Notes: generated by a model not told the origin, from the sequence alone. A stretch of 64,000 nt of DNA from Polaribacter pacificus (GCF_038024035.1 NZ_CP150664.1:434001-498000), one strand, 5' to 3'; shown: positions 29,061 to 38,988, counted from the first letter of the stretch. Translations and numbers: made by a program.

Positions 29061-30551
29061 TTATTTATTTTCTATTTGTTCAATCTTTTTAATCATTTCA
29101 ATCACTCTATTGTTTTTCGGCTTTAATTCCAGTGATTTTTTATAGTTAGTTAGCGCTAGTTTGTATTGTTTATTAAGAAAATACCCCTCAGCCAAACTCT
29201 TATATGAATAAGCAGAATTAGGAAATTCAGACACCAATAGTAAAAACACTTCAATTGCTTGGTTCGTTTTATTTAATTCTAAAAATTCATAGCCCAAATC
29301 ATCTAACATAGAAGCATCATCAAAATTGTATTGCTTACTGTGTTCTTTCTTTAATTGATAGTACTTTTCTAACCATGTATCTGGGTTATTGTTAATATAA
29401 TCCCTAATTAAATAATATGCATTTTTAGTGGGGAAATTTAAAAGATCTGAAATAAGGAAAGAAGCTATAGTGTTTATTAAATCACCAGCTCTATCACCAT
29501 TATAATTAAATGAAACAGTAAACCCACTGTCTAAGTTTGGCAATAAAATCAACCAATTAGTACTTCCTCCTGTTCCGCCATTATGCAGCATAAGGTCATC
29601 CCCATTTACCATCCAAAAATAGCCGTATTCTTCATCTTCATTTTCATCATAAAACAGCGGCCTTCTCATTTCTTTTACTACTTTATTGTCTTTATCTAAA
29701 AGAAACTCAATATACTTTAATAAATCAGGAACTGTTGATTTTAATCCACCACCGGCTCCTGTTAAGGGTGTTTGCAGCGGCGCTACCTTTAGATTATTAT
29801 TGGTGTACCCATTTAAAACATATTTCTCATCCTCTTTTGCAACACGCATGGTAGTATGCTGCATTTGAGCCTTTTTTAGTATAAGTTCTTCCAAAAGTTC
29901 GCTATATGGTTTTTTATATACTCTTTCCAAAACCATAGCCAATAATTCTGGTGCTACAAAACCTGAGTAGTCATATACTTTTCCAGAAGTGGTTTTATGC
30001 TGGTAATGTTGTAAATCTTCTATAAAATCTTTTTTGCTATAGTCGGTAATAGCTTTTCGCTCCTGTTCTGTTATATCAATTGAAAACATTTTTGACAAAA
30101 CCTTAGAAAAATCGGCTCTCTGGATCCCTGTAGTATGGGTCACGATGTCTTTAATAAGGATAGGGCGATTATCAAACTCTAAGTTGTAATAAGCACCATC
30201 TAAATATTTTCTAAGGTCGTCATCCAAACTTAATTTCCCATCCAATACAGCTTGAGCAGTAATATAGGCGGTAAAAGTTTTTGTTACTGATGCTATTTCA
30301 AAAATTGAATGGTCATTAGCGGTGTTGCCTACCCCTGTATCAATTTCTCCATAATACTTCGTAAAGGTATTTTTATCCTTATAAACCCCGATTGAGATTG
30401 AATTAATTTCTGGGTTTTCCAAAATCAACTTTGCAGCATTATCCATAGAGTATTCAATAGGATTCAAGCTAGTTATAGTGGCTAGAGTTGGCTTTGTTTG
30501 ACAACTGATAAATAGAAGTGTGAAAATTGAAATTGAGAGAAGTTTTTTCAT
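29061..30551 (-). CDS. Serine hydrolase (beta-lactamase family) with C-terminal TPR, lipoprotein
   Basis: A 496-residue lipoprotein (lipobox FISC, Cys17). The serine hydrolase domain spans about 30-370 with SVTK at 88-91, YSG after KVYD as the second motif, and HNGGTGG as the third. Residues 390-490 form tetratricopeptide-like repeats ending KLALTNYKKSLELKPKNNR. This layout is common in Bacteroidota periplasmic esterase or peptidase-like proteins. Confidence 0.87.
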   Translation of the reverse strand: MKKLLSISIFTLLFISCQTKPTLATITSLNPIEYSMDNAAKLILENPEINSISIGVYKDKNTFTKYYGEIDTGVGNTANDHSIFEIASVTKTFTAYITAQAVLDGKLSLDDDLRKYLDGAYYNLEFDNRPILIKDIVTHTTGIQRADFSKVLSKMFSIDITEQERKAITDYSKKDFIEDLQHYQHKTTSGKVYDYSGFVAPELLAMVLERVYKKPYSELLEELILKKAQMQHTTMRVAKEDEKYVLNGYTNNNLKVAPLQTPLTGAGGGLKSTVPDLLKYIEFLLDKDNKVVKEMRRPLFYDENEDEEYGYFWMVNGDDLMLHNGGTGGSTNWLILLPNLDSGFTVSFNYNGDRAGDLINTIASFLISDLLNFPTKNAYYLIRDYINNNPDTWLEKYYQLKKEHSKQYNFDDASMLDDLGYEFLELNKTNQAIEVFLLLVSEFPNSAYSYKSLAEGYFLNKQYKLALTNYKKSLELKPKNNRVIEMIKKIEQIENK

Positions 30552-30713
30552 ATTTTTTTTTCAAATCACCTACAATAACTGCAAGTAAGAATAGTCTTTT
30601 TTGTGTTTAGTGGTTTTCTTTAGAAGAACCAACAAAATTATAGATAAGTCATGGATAAAGCATGGATAGAGCATTAAACTAGGTATTATTTTATAGACAT
30701 TAGTTCTAATAAA

Positions 30714-31121
30714 TCAGTATTCGTGTATTTGTTTCACCTCACCCACAATAGAACAAGAAGCCTTGACTGTATTGAAGATGGTCCCAAATTTCTCGATATT
30801 TTTTTTAAGCAAACTAAGATTTAAACTACCATCACGACTGTAAATAATTAATTCATAGTTAATTTGGTCCATTCTCGGAGGCTTTTCCAAACGCGTTGCA
30901 TGAACTTTGATTTCTGCATGTGAATATTCAAATTTCATAAAAATTGAAAAACGTTCCACATTCTTTAAAATACAGGCTGATAATGATCCTAAAAACAATT
31001 CTGCAGGGTTTGCTAAATTGTCAGAAGATTCGGGAGTAGTACCAAAAACAATTTCAGTTTCTTTAATTTTAATTACTGCATTGTTTTTTGATGAAGAATT
31101 TGCTAAACTGTGATAATCCAT
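30714..31121 (-). CDS. OsmC/Ohr family protein
   Basis: A 135-residue thiol peroxidase-like protein. The first cysteine is in LGSLSACILKNVERF and the second in VKASCSIVGEV, the spacing of the OsmC family. Such proteins detoxify organic hydroperoxides. It stands alone, and no regulator is adjacent. Confidence 0.87.
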   Translation of the reverse strand: MDYHSLANSSSKNNAVIKIKETEIVFGTTPESSDNLANPAELFLGSLSACILKNVERFSIFMKFEYSHAEIKVHATRLEKPPRMDQINYELIIYSRDGSLNLSLLKKNIEKFGTIFNTVKASCSIVGEVKQIHEY

Positions 31122-31270
31122 AAAGTACTCTTTTATAGTAAAAAAACCTTAACAAACTCATGTATAGGTCTTTATTGTTAATACTCCTTCCATGTTCTCG
31201 ATAATTTCAGTGTCACTAAATAGCCTTTCTAATGGTTTATCCTAGCAACTCTTTAGCTTCATTTAACCAA

Positions 31271-31927
31271 TTAAACCGAAGAAGAATTTGCATCAGTAGT
31301 TGCACCTTTCTTATTCAAAAATGTTTTCATAAAATAACCAAAGCCCAGTCCTCCAAGTGTCCAAAACACCAAACCAACTAGTATGGTTTTTAAAGTGATT
31401 TCTTGTCCGTCAAAAAAAGGAAACACAAAGGTCATTAGTAAAAACATAAACGCACCCCATATTAAACCGGTCTTTAGCCAGCTCTTCTTATCAAAAGGAT
31501 TTGGAATATGCTCAATGTTTATGTTTTCATATCTTTTGGCTTGTTTGTCCAGCCAATTTGCTTTCATTTTTTTTATAAACAAGCCCCAAATCGGAAATGT
31601 CACCACTAGAATAATAAAACTAAGCCCATTCCTCAAACAAGGGATGATGCCACCACAATTAGAACAATACAGTCCAAACCAATTTTTAAAACCTGTTCCG
31701 TTTTCTGTTGACCAGGTTCTAGCATCATGTAGTGTATTACAATGAGGACAAGGAACAAAAGATCTTTCTATCCGTGGCTTTTCAATGCGCTTGTCTTCCA
31801 AACTAATCTTAGGGACACGTTGCCCAAAAATTAATTCATTAATGGCTAAACCTGGATTCAAAATCCAATGAAGCATCATCCAATTTTTCCAAGTATAAAT
31901 TTTATATTGATCTTTATTAAATTCCAT
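31271..31927 (-). CDS. Membrane protein with zinc-ribbon-like cysteines
   Basis: A 218-residue protein. Two CxxC pairs, CPHC near residue 60 and CSNC near residue 90, form a likely zinc ribbon. Hydrophobic segments follow at about 105-122, 160-177 and 185-205. I do not recognise a named family; a membrane-anchored metal site is the most that can be said. Confidence 0.72.
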   Translation of the reverse strand: MEFNKDQYKIYTWKNWMMLHWILNPGLAINELIFGQRVPKISLEDKRIEKPRIERSFVPCPHCNTLHDARTWSTENGTGFKNWFGLYCSNCGGIIPCLRNGLSFIILVVTFPIWGLFIKKMKANWLDKQAKRYENINIEHIPNPFDKKSWLKTGLIWGAFMFLLMTFVFPFFDGQEITLKTILVGLVFWTLGGLGFGYFMKTFLNKKGATTDANSSSV

Positions 31928-32032
31928 TCGTTATTTTTTACTACAATCGTTTTTAAAAAAGGTTCGTTTCGTCTTTAATTAAAAAGATAGGGACAGGTTC
32001 TAAATTTAATAAAATAACCTCATTCTAAGCAA

Positions 32033-32776
32033 TTATTTTAAAGACATCTGAAACCACTTTACAATCTCGTTCTCCAGATAGGTGTTCTCTTTTAAAATAT
32101 AAGAACCGTGTTTATTTCCAGAAGCAATTTTAACTTTTTTCAGGCCTGTTGAAAGACTGTGCAACTCATTTGCCCATATTACTCGTTTTCCATTCTGCTC
32201 ATGCTCAGAAGCGATGTAAAAAATGTTTTTAGGAGTAATGGTCTTAGTCAGACCGCTTAAATTTTGAACTGCCTCTGTTTTAGCAGATAATGAAACTGCA
32301 GATTTTACAGGGTATTTGTCTGAAGACACGGCCATACATGCTAAATTTGCTCCAATAGAAGCTCCAAGAATTCCAATTCTATTTACATCAATATGTTGGT
32401 CCTTTTTTAAGAATTCTATGGCTGCTAATAAATCTAAGGGAGCTCTGTTAGGGTTGTTATAGAGGTCTGTAAACTTAACATCTTTCCCAGACTTTCCATG
32501 TAGCCGAATATCATAAGCCAATACAGCAAATCCGTTGTTTAAAAGTTTATTTGTTATGGGTAAGGCTAACCACTCTTCTTTTGAGGAACCTCCTTGGTGA
32601 ATGAGAATAACAACAGGTAGATTTGATTGCTTAAAATGAGAAGGATATTGGATTGCTCCACTAATTTTTATCCCGTCTGATGTTAAAAATTGGATTTCCT
32701 TAAAAGCTTGTTCATTTTGTGCTATTATATTATTACCAAAGAAGCTTAGAATTATTAAAAAGGCGATTCGTTTCAT
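32033..32776 (-). CDS. Alpha/beta hydrolase, dienelactone-hydrolase-like, exported
   Basis: A 247-residue hydrolase with a signal peptide (ending NNIIAQ). VILIHQGGSSKEEW is the oxyanion segment, GILGASIGANLA the nucleophile elbow (Ser140), and the catalytic histidine is in GNKHGSYIL near the end. A periplasmic esterase or peptidase is likely. Confidence 0.85.
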   Translation of the reverse strand: MKRIAFLIILSFFGNNIIAQNEQAFKEIQFLTSDGIKISGAIQYPSHFKQSNLPVVILIHQGGSSKEEWLALPITNKLLNNGFAVLAYDIRLHGKSGKDVKFTDLYNNPNRAPLDLLAAIEFLKKDQHIDVNRIGILGASIGANLACMAVSSDKYPVKSAVSLSAKTEAVQNLSGLTKTITPKNIFYIASEHEQNGKRVIWANELHSLSTGLKKVKIASGNKHGSYILKENTYLENEIVKWFQMSLK

Positions 32777-32932
32777 AAGTATTTTATATCTATTCTTTTA
32801 ATCTTAATTTTCTGTATAAACTAATGTCTGATAAAGCGTTAAAGTTAACTAAATAATCACAACTAGAAGGTCTAAGATTACATTGGTGGATAGGTCTCGA
32901 TTAAGAGTTGATTTATAATGTGTTAGCCACAT

Positions 32933-34147
32933 CTATTTTTTGTCAGGTTCAATCCAGTCTGCATTTCTAACAAAAAACACATATTGTGCATAATCCGTTG
33001 TAGAGGTTCCTTCGAGTAATTCATAAGCATCCCAAATAGTTATCAACTTCTTAACCTTAGCTCCTCTTGTTGAATTTAAATAAGGTGATCCTTCAGCATC
33101 TAGCTTTAGTAAGCTTATACTATTTGGTTTTGTTACCTTTTTGTAATCTGCTATTCCTTTAATATACATAAACAATCTACTGTCTTGAGAGTACTTAAAT
33201 CTTGTAAACTCTTTGCCTTTATCTTGCATAAACTTTGGCAATGCTTTACTATCAACAGTTAATCTAGAATCTACATACAAGGTGTTTAAACTAACCATAG
33301 TATTAGTATACGGTAATGTTGAATCTTTTTTGATTCTTCCTGCAAATGTGTAGCTGTAGGCTTGTAGTGTGTGAGAAAACCCAAATCCTCCATAAATATT
33401 TTTGCCTTTCCATTGATTTTGAGTATATAATCTTTTAAAATTTTGATACATAAAAGTATCTCTATTTCTGGTTTGATTATAAGTAGTTAGATTGTATTCT
33501 ATGTTTCTCAACAGATCCATAGTAGCGATATCAAAATTTGATTTCTCATTTTCGAGTATGCTGTTTAGTCTTTGTTTTGACCAAGAAATCAAAGAATCGT
33601 TATCTAAAAGGATTTCTTTATGATAGTTGTTTGGAAGTTTAGCTTTTAACAATTTTCGAACCAAATCAAAGTCTGCTAATCTATCAATACCAACAAGTTT
33701 AAATTTTGAGTTTTCAGGAAGTTGAGAATAATATGCTCTTAATTTTACCCATTTATTTCTGTATTGTTTGGAGATACTCCCAATATATACTGGCCAGTTT
33801 TTTAATATATTTTTAAGTTCAACTTTATTAGATCCCTTTAAATATTCTTGAAGGTAATAGGCTTGAGCAATATCCATTTCAGTCAAATATGTGTCAATCT
33901 TAATTTTTTCATTGAGTTGCGTAAACATTGCAAAATCAATTCTTGGTGATGTTTCAACCTCATGTACTTCTCCTACTAAAAAGAGTTTGTTGTTGTAAAA
34001 ATCTTTATCTAATGAAGTAAACTCAAGTGAATCTGTCATTTGAACAACTTCTGTGTGTGCTTTTAAATAATTTACATACCTACTAGAAGAGCAGCTTGCT
34101 AATAATAAAAAAGATGTTGCGAGAATAAAAAGTGTACGATTTTTCAT
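32933..34147 (-). CDS. Lipoprotein with ChaN/EreA-like motif
   Basis: The start was placed at the ATG at 34147, which gives a standard lipoprotein signal (MKNRTLFILATSFLLL then ASC). The mature protein contains LVGEVHEVETSPRIDF and GGFGFSHTLQAYSY, histidine motifs reminiscent of the ChaN/EreA superfamily. The protein has 404 residues. The assignment is tentative because overall similarity cannot be judged by eye. Confidence 0.6.
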   Translation of the reverse strand: MKNRTLFILATSFLLLASCSSSRYVNYLKAHTEVVQMTDSLEFTSLDKDFYNNKLFLVGEVHEVETSPRIDFAMFTQLNEKIKIDTYLTEMDIAQAYYLQEYLKGSNKVELKNILKNWPVYIGSISKQYRNKWVKLRAYYSQLPENSKFKLVGIDRLADFDLVRKLLKAKLPNNYHKEILLDNDSLISWSKQRLNSILENEKSNFDIATMDLLRNIEYNLTTYNQTRNRDTFMYQNFKRLYTQNQWKGKNIYGGFGFSHTLQAYSYTFAGRIKKDSTLPYTNTMVSLNTLYVDSRLTVDSKALPKFMQDKGKEFTRFKYSQDSRLFMYIKGIADYKKVTKPNSISLLKLDAEGSPYLNSTRGAKVKKLITIWDAYELLEGTSTTDYAQYVFFVRNADWIEPDKK

Positions 34148-34249
34148 GTGTTTAGTTTTAAGTTCACAACAAAGAGAACACATAAATACAAGAGAAAAAA
34201 AAGAGTGTGACTGACTTGACTTTTTTGGGATAAAACTGAAGTTCTTGGG

Positions 34250-35089
34250 CTAGTTTTGAAGTTCTTGGGATGAATTTGAAAGTCTTTTTGTTAAGGCTTT
34301 ATAGTAAACTTGAGAAATTGGAATCGTTTCATCAGTTAGCGAGATTCTTATAAAACGCTTTCGAGCATTTCCTTCAACCGTTTGTAAATAATCTAAATTG
34401 ACCAAGTAAGATCGATGCACTTGCCATGCTTTTGGCAACTGTTTCATAATATTAGAAAGTGTGCTCCGAAATGTTTCTTGTTGCATCCCAGTTTCTGTAT
34501 TAAAATAAACATCTACATAATTTTGCTGAGCTCTTGCAAAAATAAAATCAGATTCAAAAATTGTTAAACTTTCAGATTTGTTGTTCCCAACTATAGTTAT
34601 AGACTTCATTTTTTTGGGCTGTTCTTTTGTTGAAATTGGTACCTCAATCAAGCCATATTTAGAACGCAAGTAAAGCCATAGAGGAACGATAAGTGGGATA
34701 AATGGGAGTCCAAAAGATTTTATAAAACCCCAAATTAATTTAGATGTAAATGTAGGTAGTCCACTAACTACATAAAAATGGTAGAAAAAAGAAAACAGCA
34801 GCATTAAAAAGAGTGTTGCTAAAACATACAAACACTCATTTATAATAAACCACCGATTTGTTTGTAGCTTATAAACGTAGTTTTCAATTGGATGAACAAG
34901 CAGAATCGGAATTAGGATACAAAATCCGTAGCCTGATAAAATTAAATATTTATATGAAAAACTATTACTATTATCAAAAGGTTCCAGGGTCATTAATAAG
35001 GTTGGGAGCAATACACCCAGTAATAATCCTATCCAAAGCGTATGTTTCCAATTTTTGGTATAAGCGATTGTTTTATTTAGAGAAATCAT
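34250..35089 (-). CDS. Transmembrane LytTR-type transcriptional regulator
   Basis: A 279-residue protein with four membrane segments in the first 160 residues and a LytTR DNA-binding domain at about 170-275 (FIFARAQQNYVDVYF, WQVHRSYLVNLDYLQTVEG). Bacteroidota have many such membrane-bound response regulators without a receiver domain. It may respond to a signal in the membrane. The lipoprotein gene downstream (103 bases away) could be in the same transcript. Confidence 0.9.
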   Translation of the reverse strand: MISLNKTIAYTKNWKHTLWIGLLLGVLLPTLLMTLEPFDNSNSFSYKYLILSGYGFCILIPILLVHPIENYVYKLQTNRWFIINECLYVLATLFLMLLFSFFYHFYVVSGLPTFTSKLIWGFIKSFGLPFIPLIVPLWLYLRSKYGLIEVPISTKEQPKKMKSITIVGNNKSESLTIFESDFIFARAQQNYVDVYFNTETGMQQETFRSTLSNIMKQLPKAWQVHRSYLVNLDYLQTVEGNARKRFIRISLTDETIPISQVYYKALTKRLSNSSQELQN

Positions 35090-35189
35090 TGTTTATTATT
35101 AACTATCTAGGCATACAGTAATTTCACTTCATCAACTTGTTAGGTATGCTTAACCCGAAGATATCGTTTGGTTACATTTTCTATGTCAT

Positions 35190-35290
35190 AAATGTAATGA
35201 AATATTACAAACTTGAAATCAACTTAGCTCACCTACTCTTTTTAATCTAAAAACTCCATTAGCGATCACAATAAATGTAATTGTGGAGGA
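35190..35290. repeat. Possible degenerate copy of the cassette-type palindrome
   Basis: The stretch from AATGAAATATTACAAACTTG to CTCCATTAGCGATCAC resembles the central part of the elements in the 46-64 kb region (TGAAATAATACAAACTT, CTCCTA, CTAAAAACGCTCC). No matching CAAC/GTTG ends remain. I list it as a weak, probably decayed relative. Confidence 0.35.
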
Positions 35291-35308
35291 TTTCATTATT
35301 GAATATCA

Positions 35309-35635
35309 TTAATGAGAAACCACTTTTAGTCCGACAATAGAAATAATTAGTGTTGTGATAAAAAATAGTCGCCAAAATGTTGCGGGTTCTTTAAAAATAA
35401 AAATCCCAACCAAAACAGTTCCAACGGCCCCAATGCCTGTCCAAACTGCATAGGCTGTACCAATGGGCAAATGCTGTGTTACTTTTAAAAGCAAACCCAT
35501 ACTGATTCCTAGACAAACTAGAAAACCTATATACCAATAAGTTGACTCAGTTCCTGTTGCTTCTTTTGCTTTTCCTAGACAAGCTGCAAAGGCAACCTCA
35601 AAGAGTCCTGCAATGATTAATAGTACCCAATTCAT
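35309..35635 (-). CDS. SMR family exporter, Gdx/SugE type (guanidinium exporter)
   Basis: A 108-residue, four-helix small multidrug-resistance protein. I moved the start to the ATG at 35635 (MNWVLLIIAGLFEVAFA), where the family begins. The segment LPIGTAYAVWTGIGAVGTVL is close to E. coli SugE/Gdx, with the conserved Glu in LFEVAF. Gdx proteins export guanidinium; I see no guanidine riboswitch upstream. Confidence 0.9.
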   Translation of the reverse strand: MNWVLLIIAGLFEVAFAACLGKAKEATGTESTYWYIGFLVCLGISMGLLLKVTQHLPIGTAYAVWTGIGAVGTVLVGIFIFKEPATFWRLFFITTLIISIVGLKVVSH

Positions 35636-35666
35636 CCGTTTATATTTTATGTTAAAAGTAAGTGCT

Positions 35667-35756
35667 TTAATTAGAAAATGCATTTAAAATCTCCATGGCT
35701 TTTGTTGTATCTTTTTTATCTACAAAAATATGATCGTGATAATAGGCTGCAACCAC
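35667..35756 (-). pseudogene. 3' remnant of an ACT-like (DUF2241) gene
   Basis: A 29-codon open stretch ending at a TAA (35667-35669) reads VVAAYYHDHIFVDKKDTTKAM then EILNAFSN. The piece YYHDHIFV...KAMEIL resembles the C-terminus of ACT-domain proteins of the DUF2241 type (HHDHLFVP). Upstream sequence no longer reads through sensibly, so this appears to be a truncated leftover. Confidence 0.4.
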
Positions 35757-35933
35757 ATTACAACAAATTTAGTTTATTCTGTTGGAAACATAGTTACAAA
35801 TATTGACACCACCATGGCTTTTTTGCTTTAGAAGTCAATTGATAAATTGCGTTAGTATTAATAATGCACCTAATCATTGTTGAAACATAAATTCAAATAA
35901 TGCATGGAAATTTAAGAAATAATTTTATGTAAT

Positions 35934-36353
35934 TTATTCCTTTCTACTCCAATATTGAGTCCTTCCAAATAGTGAAATTCCAAGATAGCCCCTAACCTTT
36001 AATTTGTTTTTATTTATCAACTCTAGATAGCACTTGTAGGTTTTTCCGTTTTCTGGATCTAGAATAGTTCCACCATTAAATTCATCTCCATCTTTTTTGA
36101 GGTTTTCAATGATCACTAAACCAATGATTGGTGTGTCTTTTTTTGTGCCAGTACATGTCTCGCAAATGGCATCTTTTTCTCCCACAAAACTTTTAACTAT
36201 TTTGGCATAATAAACATTCTTTGTCTTATAAATTTCAATGATTGCTTTTTTATCTTTGGTTTTATCATCAAAAGTTTCCCATTGTCCAATAATAGTTTGC
36301 CCATTAACTGTGATACATATAGCCATTGTAAAAAGTATGCTTAAATATTTCAT
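35934..36353 (-). CDS. DUF2147 family exported protein
   Basis: A 139-residue protein with a signal peptide (ending TVNGQ). The DUF2147 pattern is clear: GQWETFDDKTKDKKAIIEIY, CETCTGTKKDTPIIGLVIIENL, GGTILDPENGKTYKC and KLKVRGYLGISLFGRTQYW. Structure-based reports place it near lipocalin-like beta barrels; the function is unknown. Length is typical. Confidence 0.9.
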   Translation of the reverse strand: MKYLSILFTMAICITVNGQTIIGQWETFDDKTKDKKAIIEIYKTKNVYYAKIVKSFVGEKDAICETCTGTKKDTPIIGLVIIENLKKDGDEFNGGTILDPENGKTYKCYLELINKNKLKVRGYLGISLFGRTQYWSRKE

Positions 36354-36378
36354 ATTTGTTTTATTTTAAAGTTGATTG

Positions 36379-36855
36379 TCACCTATTATTGAATCCTTTT
36401 TTTGTTAACGTATTTAGGGTTCTGATTAAAAAAAATAGAGCTAAAAATTCTAAAAATACTCTAAACCAATGAAGATATTCCCAGGTTTCTAATGCTAATT
36501 TTAATTGAACTGGGTTTAAATTAGCGGTAAAAAATTGTTGATTAGTATCTTTAAAATACAAGTAAAAGACAGCGATACACAAAAGAATAAAAACCGAAGA
36601 TACTAATGAATCCCTCAGTGCTTTCGATTTTACATACATACAATATAGACTCGTGGCTATTGAAATACATGCTGCTATAATCGTTAACACCGTATAAAAT
36701 CGTCCAATAAGCAATCCAAATTGAGAATAATAATCATAAAACTCCTCAGGAGATAAGGATTTCCAGTATGGAACAAATAATAGCCCTTCCGTAATTTGAC
36801 TTCCAATAAATATTGAGTAAACGGTAATTAATAAATATCCTAAAAATCGATTCAT
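36379..36855 (-). CDS. Four-helix membrane protein, DUF1772/DUF4149-like
   Basis: A 158-residue protein with four membrane segments. The layout (N-terminal GSQITEGLLFVPYW, then SLSPEEFYDYYSQFGLLIGRF, and LHWFRVFLEFLALFFLI at the end) resembles the DUF1772 group. It lies 25 bases upstream of the DUF2147 gene and is likely co-transcribed. Confidence 0.75.
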   Translation of the reverse strand: MNRFLGYLLITVYSIFIGSQITEGLLFVPYWKSLSPEEFYDYYSQFGLLIGRFYTVLTIIAACISIATSLYCMYVKSKALRDSLVSSVFILLCIAVFYLYFKDTNQQFFTANLNPVQLKLALETWEYLHWFRVFLEFLALFFLIRTLNTLTKKGFNNR

Positions 36856-36927
36856 CTAATTTTACTTTTAACTTAGAGCAAAACTAAATGAAGCTTTTTG
36901 TTTATACATTTACATATGTCGAGGAAA

Positions 36928-37503
36928 CTAAGATTCTTTAAATTTTCTTCGAATTCTGCTCAATTGAGTTGGAGTAATGCCCAAGTATGAGGCAATCTGA
37001 TATTGAGGAATTGTTAGCTCTAAAGAAGGGAATTTTTCTTTCATAAGTAAATATCTCTTATCAGCATCAAGTAGCGCCATTTCGATTTCTTTTTCTTCTT
37101 TCTCTAAAAAATAAAATTCAGCAATCTTTCTACCCAATCTTTCTAAATCATGAAACCTTTCATAGAGTTTTTCTATTTCTCTAAAATCAGCAGTGAGTAT
37201 TTCACAATCACCTAAGGCTTGTTGTCCTATTTTGTTTGGTTGTTTTGTGAGAAGTGATGTATAAGCTCCAATGATAGAATAGCCTACAAAAAACTGTTTG
37301 GTGTATTCTTTTCCTTCTTCATTTATAAAAAAAGCTCTAACAACCCCTTTTCTTAAGAATCCTATTTGTTGTGCATATTCACCTTCTCTAACAAAATAAT
37401 CACCTTTAGTAAGTTGCAAGGGTTTAAAACATTTTTGCAACTCATTAAATGTATCTAGTTTAATTGGGCTAATTTTATTTATAAAAGCGAATAATTCTTC
37501 CAT
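36928..37503 (-). CDS. Crp/Fnr family transcriptional regulator
   Basis: A 191-residue regulator. The start is placed at the ATG at 37503 (MEELFAFINKI). The cyclic-nucleotide-like domain covers about 20-115 (VREGEYAQQIGFLRKGVVRAFF, KQFFVGYSIIGAYTSL), and the C-terminal winged helix ends IPQYQIASYLGITPTQLSRIRRKF. It is a Bacteroidota-type Crp without the classical cAMP-contact residues. The adjacent DUF1772-DUF2147 genes, 72 bases downstream, may belong to its regulon. Confidence 0.9.
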   Translation of the reverse strand: MEELFAFINKISPIKLDTFNELQKCFKPLQLTKGDYFVREGEYAQQIGFLRKGVVRAFFINEEGKEYTKQFFVGYSIIGAYTSLLTKQPNKIGQQALGDCEILTADFREIEKLYERFHDLERLGRKIAEFYFLEKEEKEIEMALLDADKRYLLMKEKFPSLELTIPQYQIASYLGITPTQLSRIRRKFKES

Positions 37504-37649
37504 TTCTCTTGATAATATAAACAAAGTAAACGAATGTAAATCAATAAATTAACTACATAAATACAGTTAGTATTTGTCTATGTTTAGATGATTTCTTTAA
37601 AGACTAAACTTAGTAAAATAAAAATCAACACTCACTGTAATAGCAATTG

Positions 37650-38285
37650 TTAAAATAGAAAGTCAATACCCAACTGAAAAGCTTCATTTATTCCTTTTTT
37701 GCTAGTTTGAAAAGGGGGATTAAAGGTGTTCGTTAACCCTCGAGTATATCTAAGATTTATTGATAGGTTTCTGCTTAGTTTATAGGAAACACCGATTAAA
37801 GCGCTTAATTCAATACTGCTTCCGTATGGATCCATCTCTTTTTGGCTTCTCAAAAAATTTCCATTTGAGTCAATAATATCAGGGAGATTAGGCCTGTACC
37901 CTTTCTCATTTATCAAAAAATTAAATGATGGTCCAATCTCAACTGATAAGTGCTTTGACATATAAAATTTGGCTAATACTGGAACTAAAATATAATCTAA
38001 ATCTATCTCTGTCTTAGTGCCATTTCCTCCATAGGTAATTGGATATACTTCAGCACCATATATAGCGAATAACACTTCTCCTTGAATAGAGAATTTTTCT
38101 TTAAGATAAAACTCTGCCAAACCTCCAAGATAAATTCCTTTCTTACCTATTGACTTATAATATGAATCTGAAGAAATATTTGAAATACTAACTCCTCCCT
38201 TAAGCCCATAAGTTATCTTTTTCTGTGCATTGGAGGTTATCGAAATCGTTGAGACTAAGAAGATGAATAAAAGTAGCTTTTTCAT
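37650..38285 (-). CDS. Outer-membrane beta-barrel protein
   Basis: A 211-residue protein with a signal peptide (ending SNAQ) and an eight-stranded-barrel-like pattern, for example FSIQGEVLFAIYGAEV, YILVPVLAKFYMSKHLSVEIGP and NLSINLRYTRGL, ending FQLGIDFLF with a terminal phenylalanine, as required for outer-membrane assembly. It belongs to the PorT/OmpA-like barrel group found in Bacteroidota. Confidence 0.85.
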   Translation of the reverse strand: MKKLLLFIFLVSTISITSNAQKKITYGLKGGVSISNISSDSYYKSIGKKGIYLGGLAEFYLKEKFSIQGEVLFAIYGAEVYPITYGGNGTKTEIDLDYILVPVLAKFYMSKHLSVEIGPSFNFLINEKGYRPNLPDIIDSNGNFLRSQKEMDPYGSSIELSALIGVSYKLSRNLSINLRYTRGLTNTFNPPFQTSKKGINEAFQLGIDFLF

Positions 38286-38412
38286 AGTTTTTTATTTTTA
38301 AAATCTAAAAGACAACATATTTTTAGGTTAAATTAAATAAAAAGAATCAACAGAAGCAAAAATTACCATCATATATTTATGTTTCATCTTTTTAATGTAG
38401 TGTGAGTTTTTA

Positions 38413-38988
38413 TCAAAGTTTTGATTTAATCCTGCTTAAAGTTTCTTGTGAAATATTGATATAAGAGGCCACTATTTTGTTGGGTAAGCGCTTAACGATA
38501 TTAGGGTTAATTTTAAATAATTGTTTGTATCGTTCTGTGGCATCTAAGGCGGTAAATGACACCAGTCTTTTAGAGTTATTTACGTAGGCCTTTTCTAAAT
38601 AGATGCTATAAAAATCTTTCCATTTAGGAACAATCGTCATTAGGTGTCTAAAATCATCGTGAGTGATATATAAAAGCTCACTGTTTTCAATAACCTGAAT
38701 CGTTTCTTGTGCAGGTTCATTGGTAATAAAGCTTACAAGCTCTGTGGCAAATTGGTTTTCAAAGGCTATATAACGGGTTACATCTTTACCCTCTTCATCA
38801 ATATAAAAGAGCCGCAAGCAGCCTTTTCTGACAAAATAACTTACCTGGCTATTTTTACCATTTGATAGTAAAATTTCATTTTTCTTTTTTTTAATCGTTT
38901 TAAAATATGACAACACGGTTTTTAAATCTTCGTCATCAATAGTAATATTCTTTTTTATAAAATTTGTGAGTTCAATATAGTTTACCAT
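38413..38988 (-). CDS. Crp/Fnr family regulator adjoining ribB
   Basis: A 191-residue regulator with the Crp-type effector domain (LSNGKNSQVSYFVRKGCLRLFY, TRYIAFENQFATELVSF) and a C-terminal winged helix (KIVASYINISQETLSRI). Its ATG at 38988 abuts the TAA of ribB with no gap, so the two are translated together. It is similar in layout to the regulator at 36928 but distinct in sequence. Coupling with ribB suggests a role in flavin-related or redox control. Confidence 0.9.
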   Translation of the reverse strand: MVNYIELTNFIKKNITIDDEDLKTVLSYFKTIKKKKNEILLSNGKNSQVSYFVRKGCLRLFYIDEEGKDVTRYIAFENQFATELVSFITNEPAQETIQVIENSELLYITHDDFRHLMTIVPKWKDFYSIYLEKAYVNNSKRLVSFTALDATERYKQLFKINPNIVKRLPNKIVASYINISQETLSRIKSKL

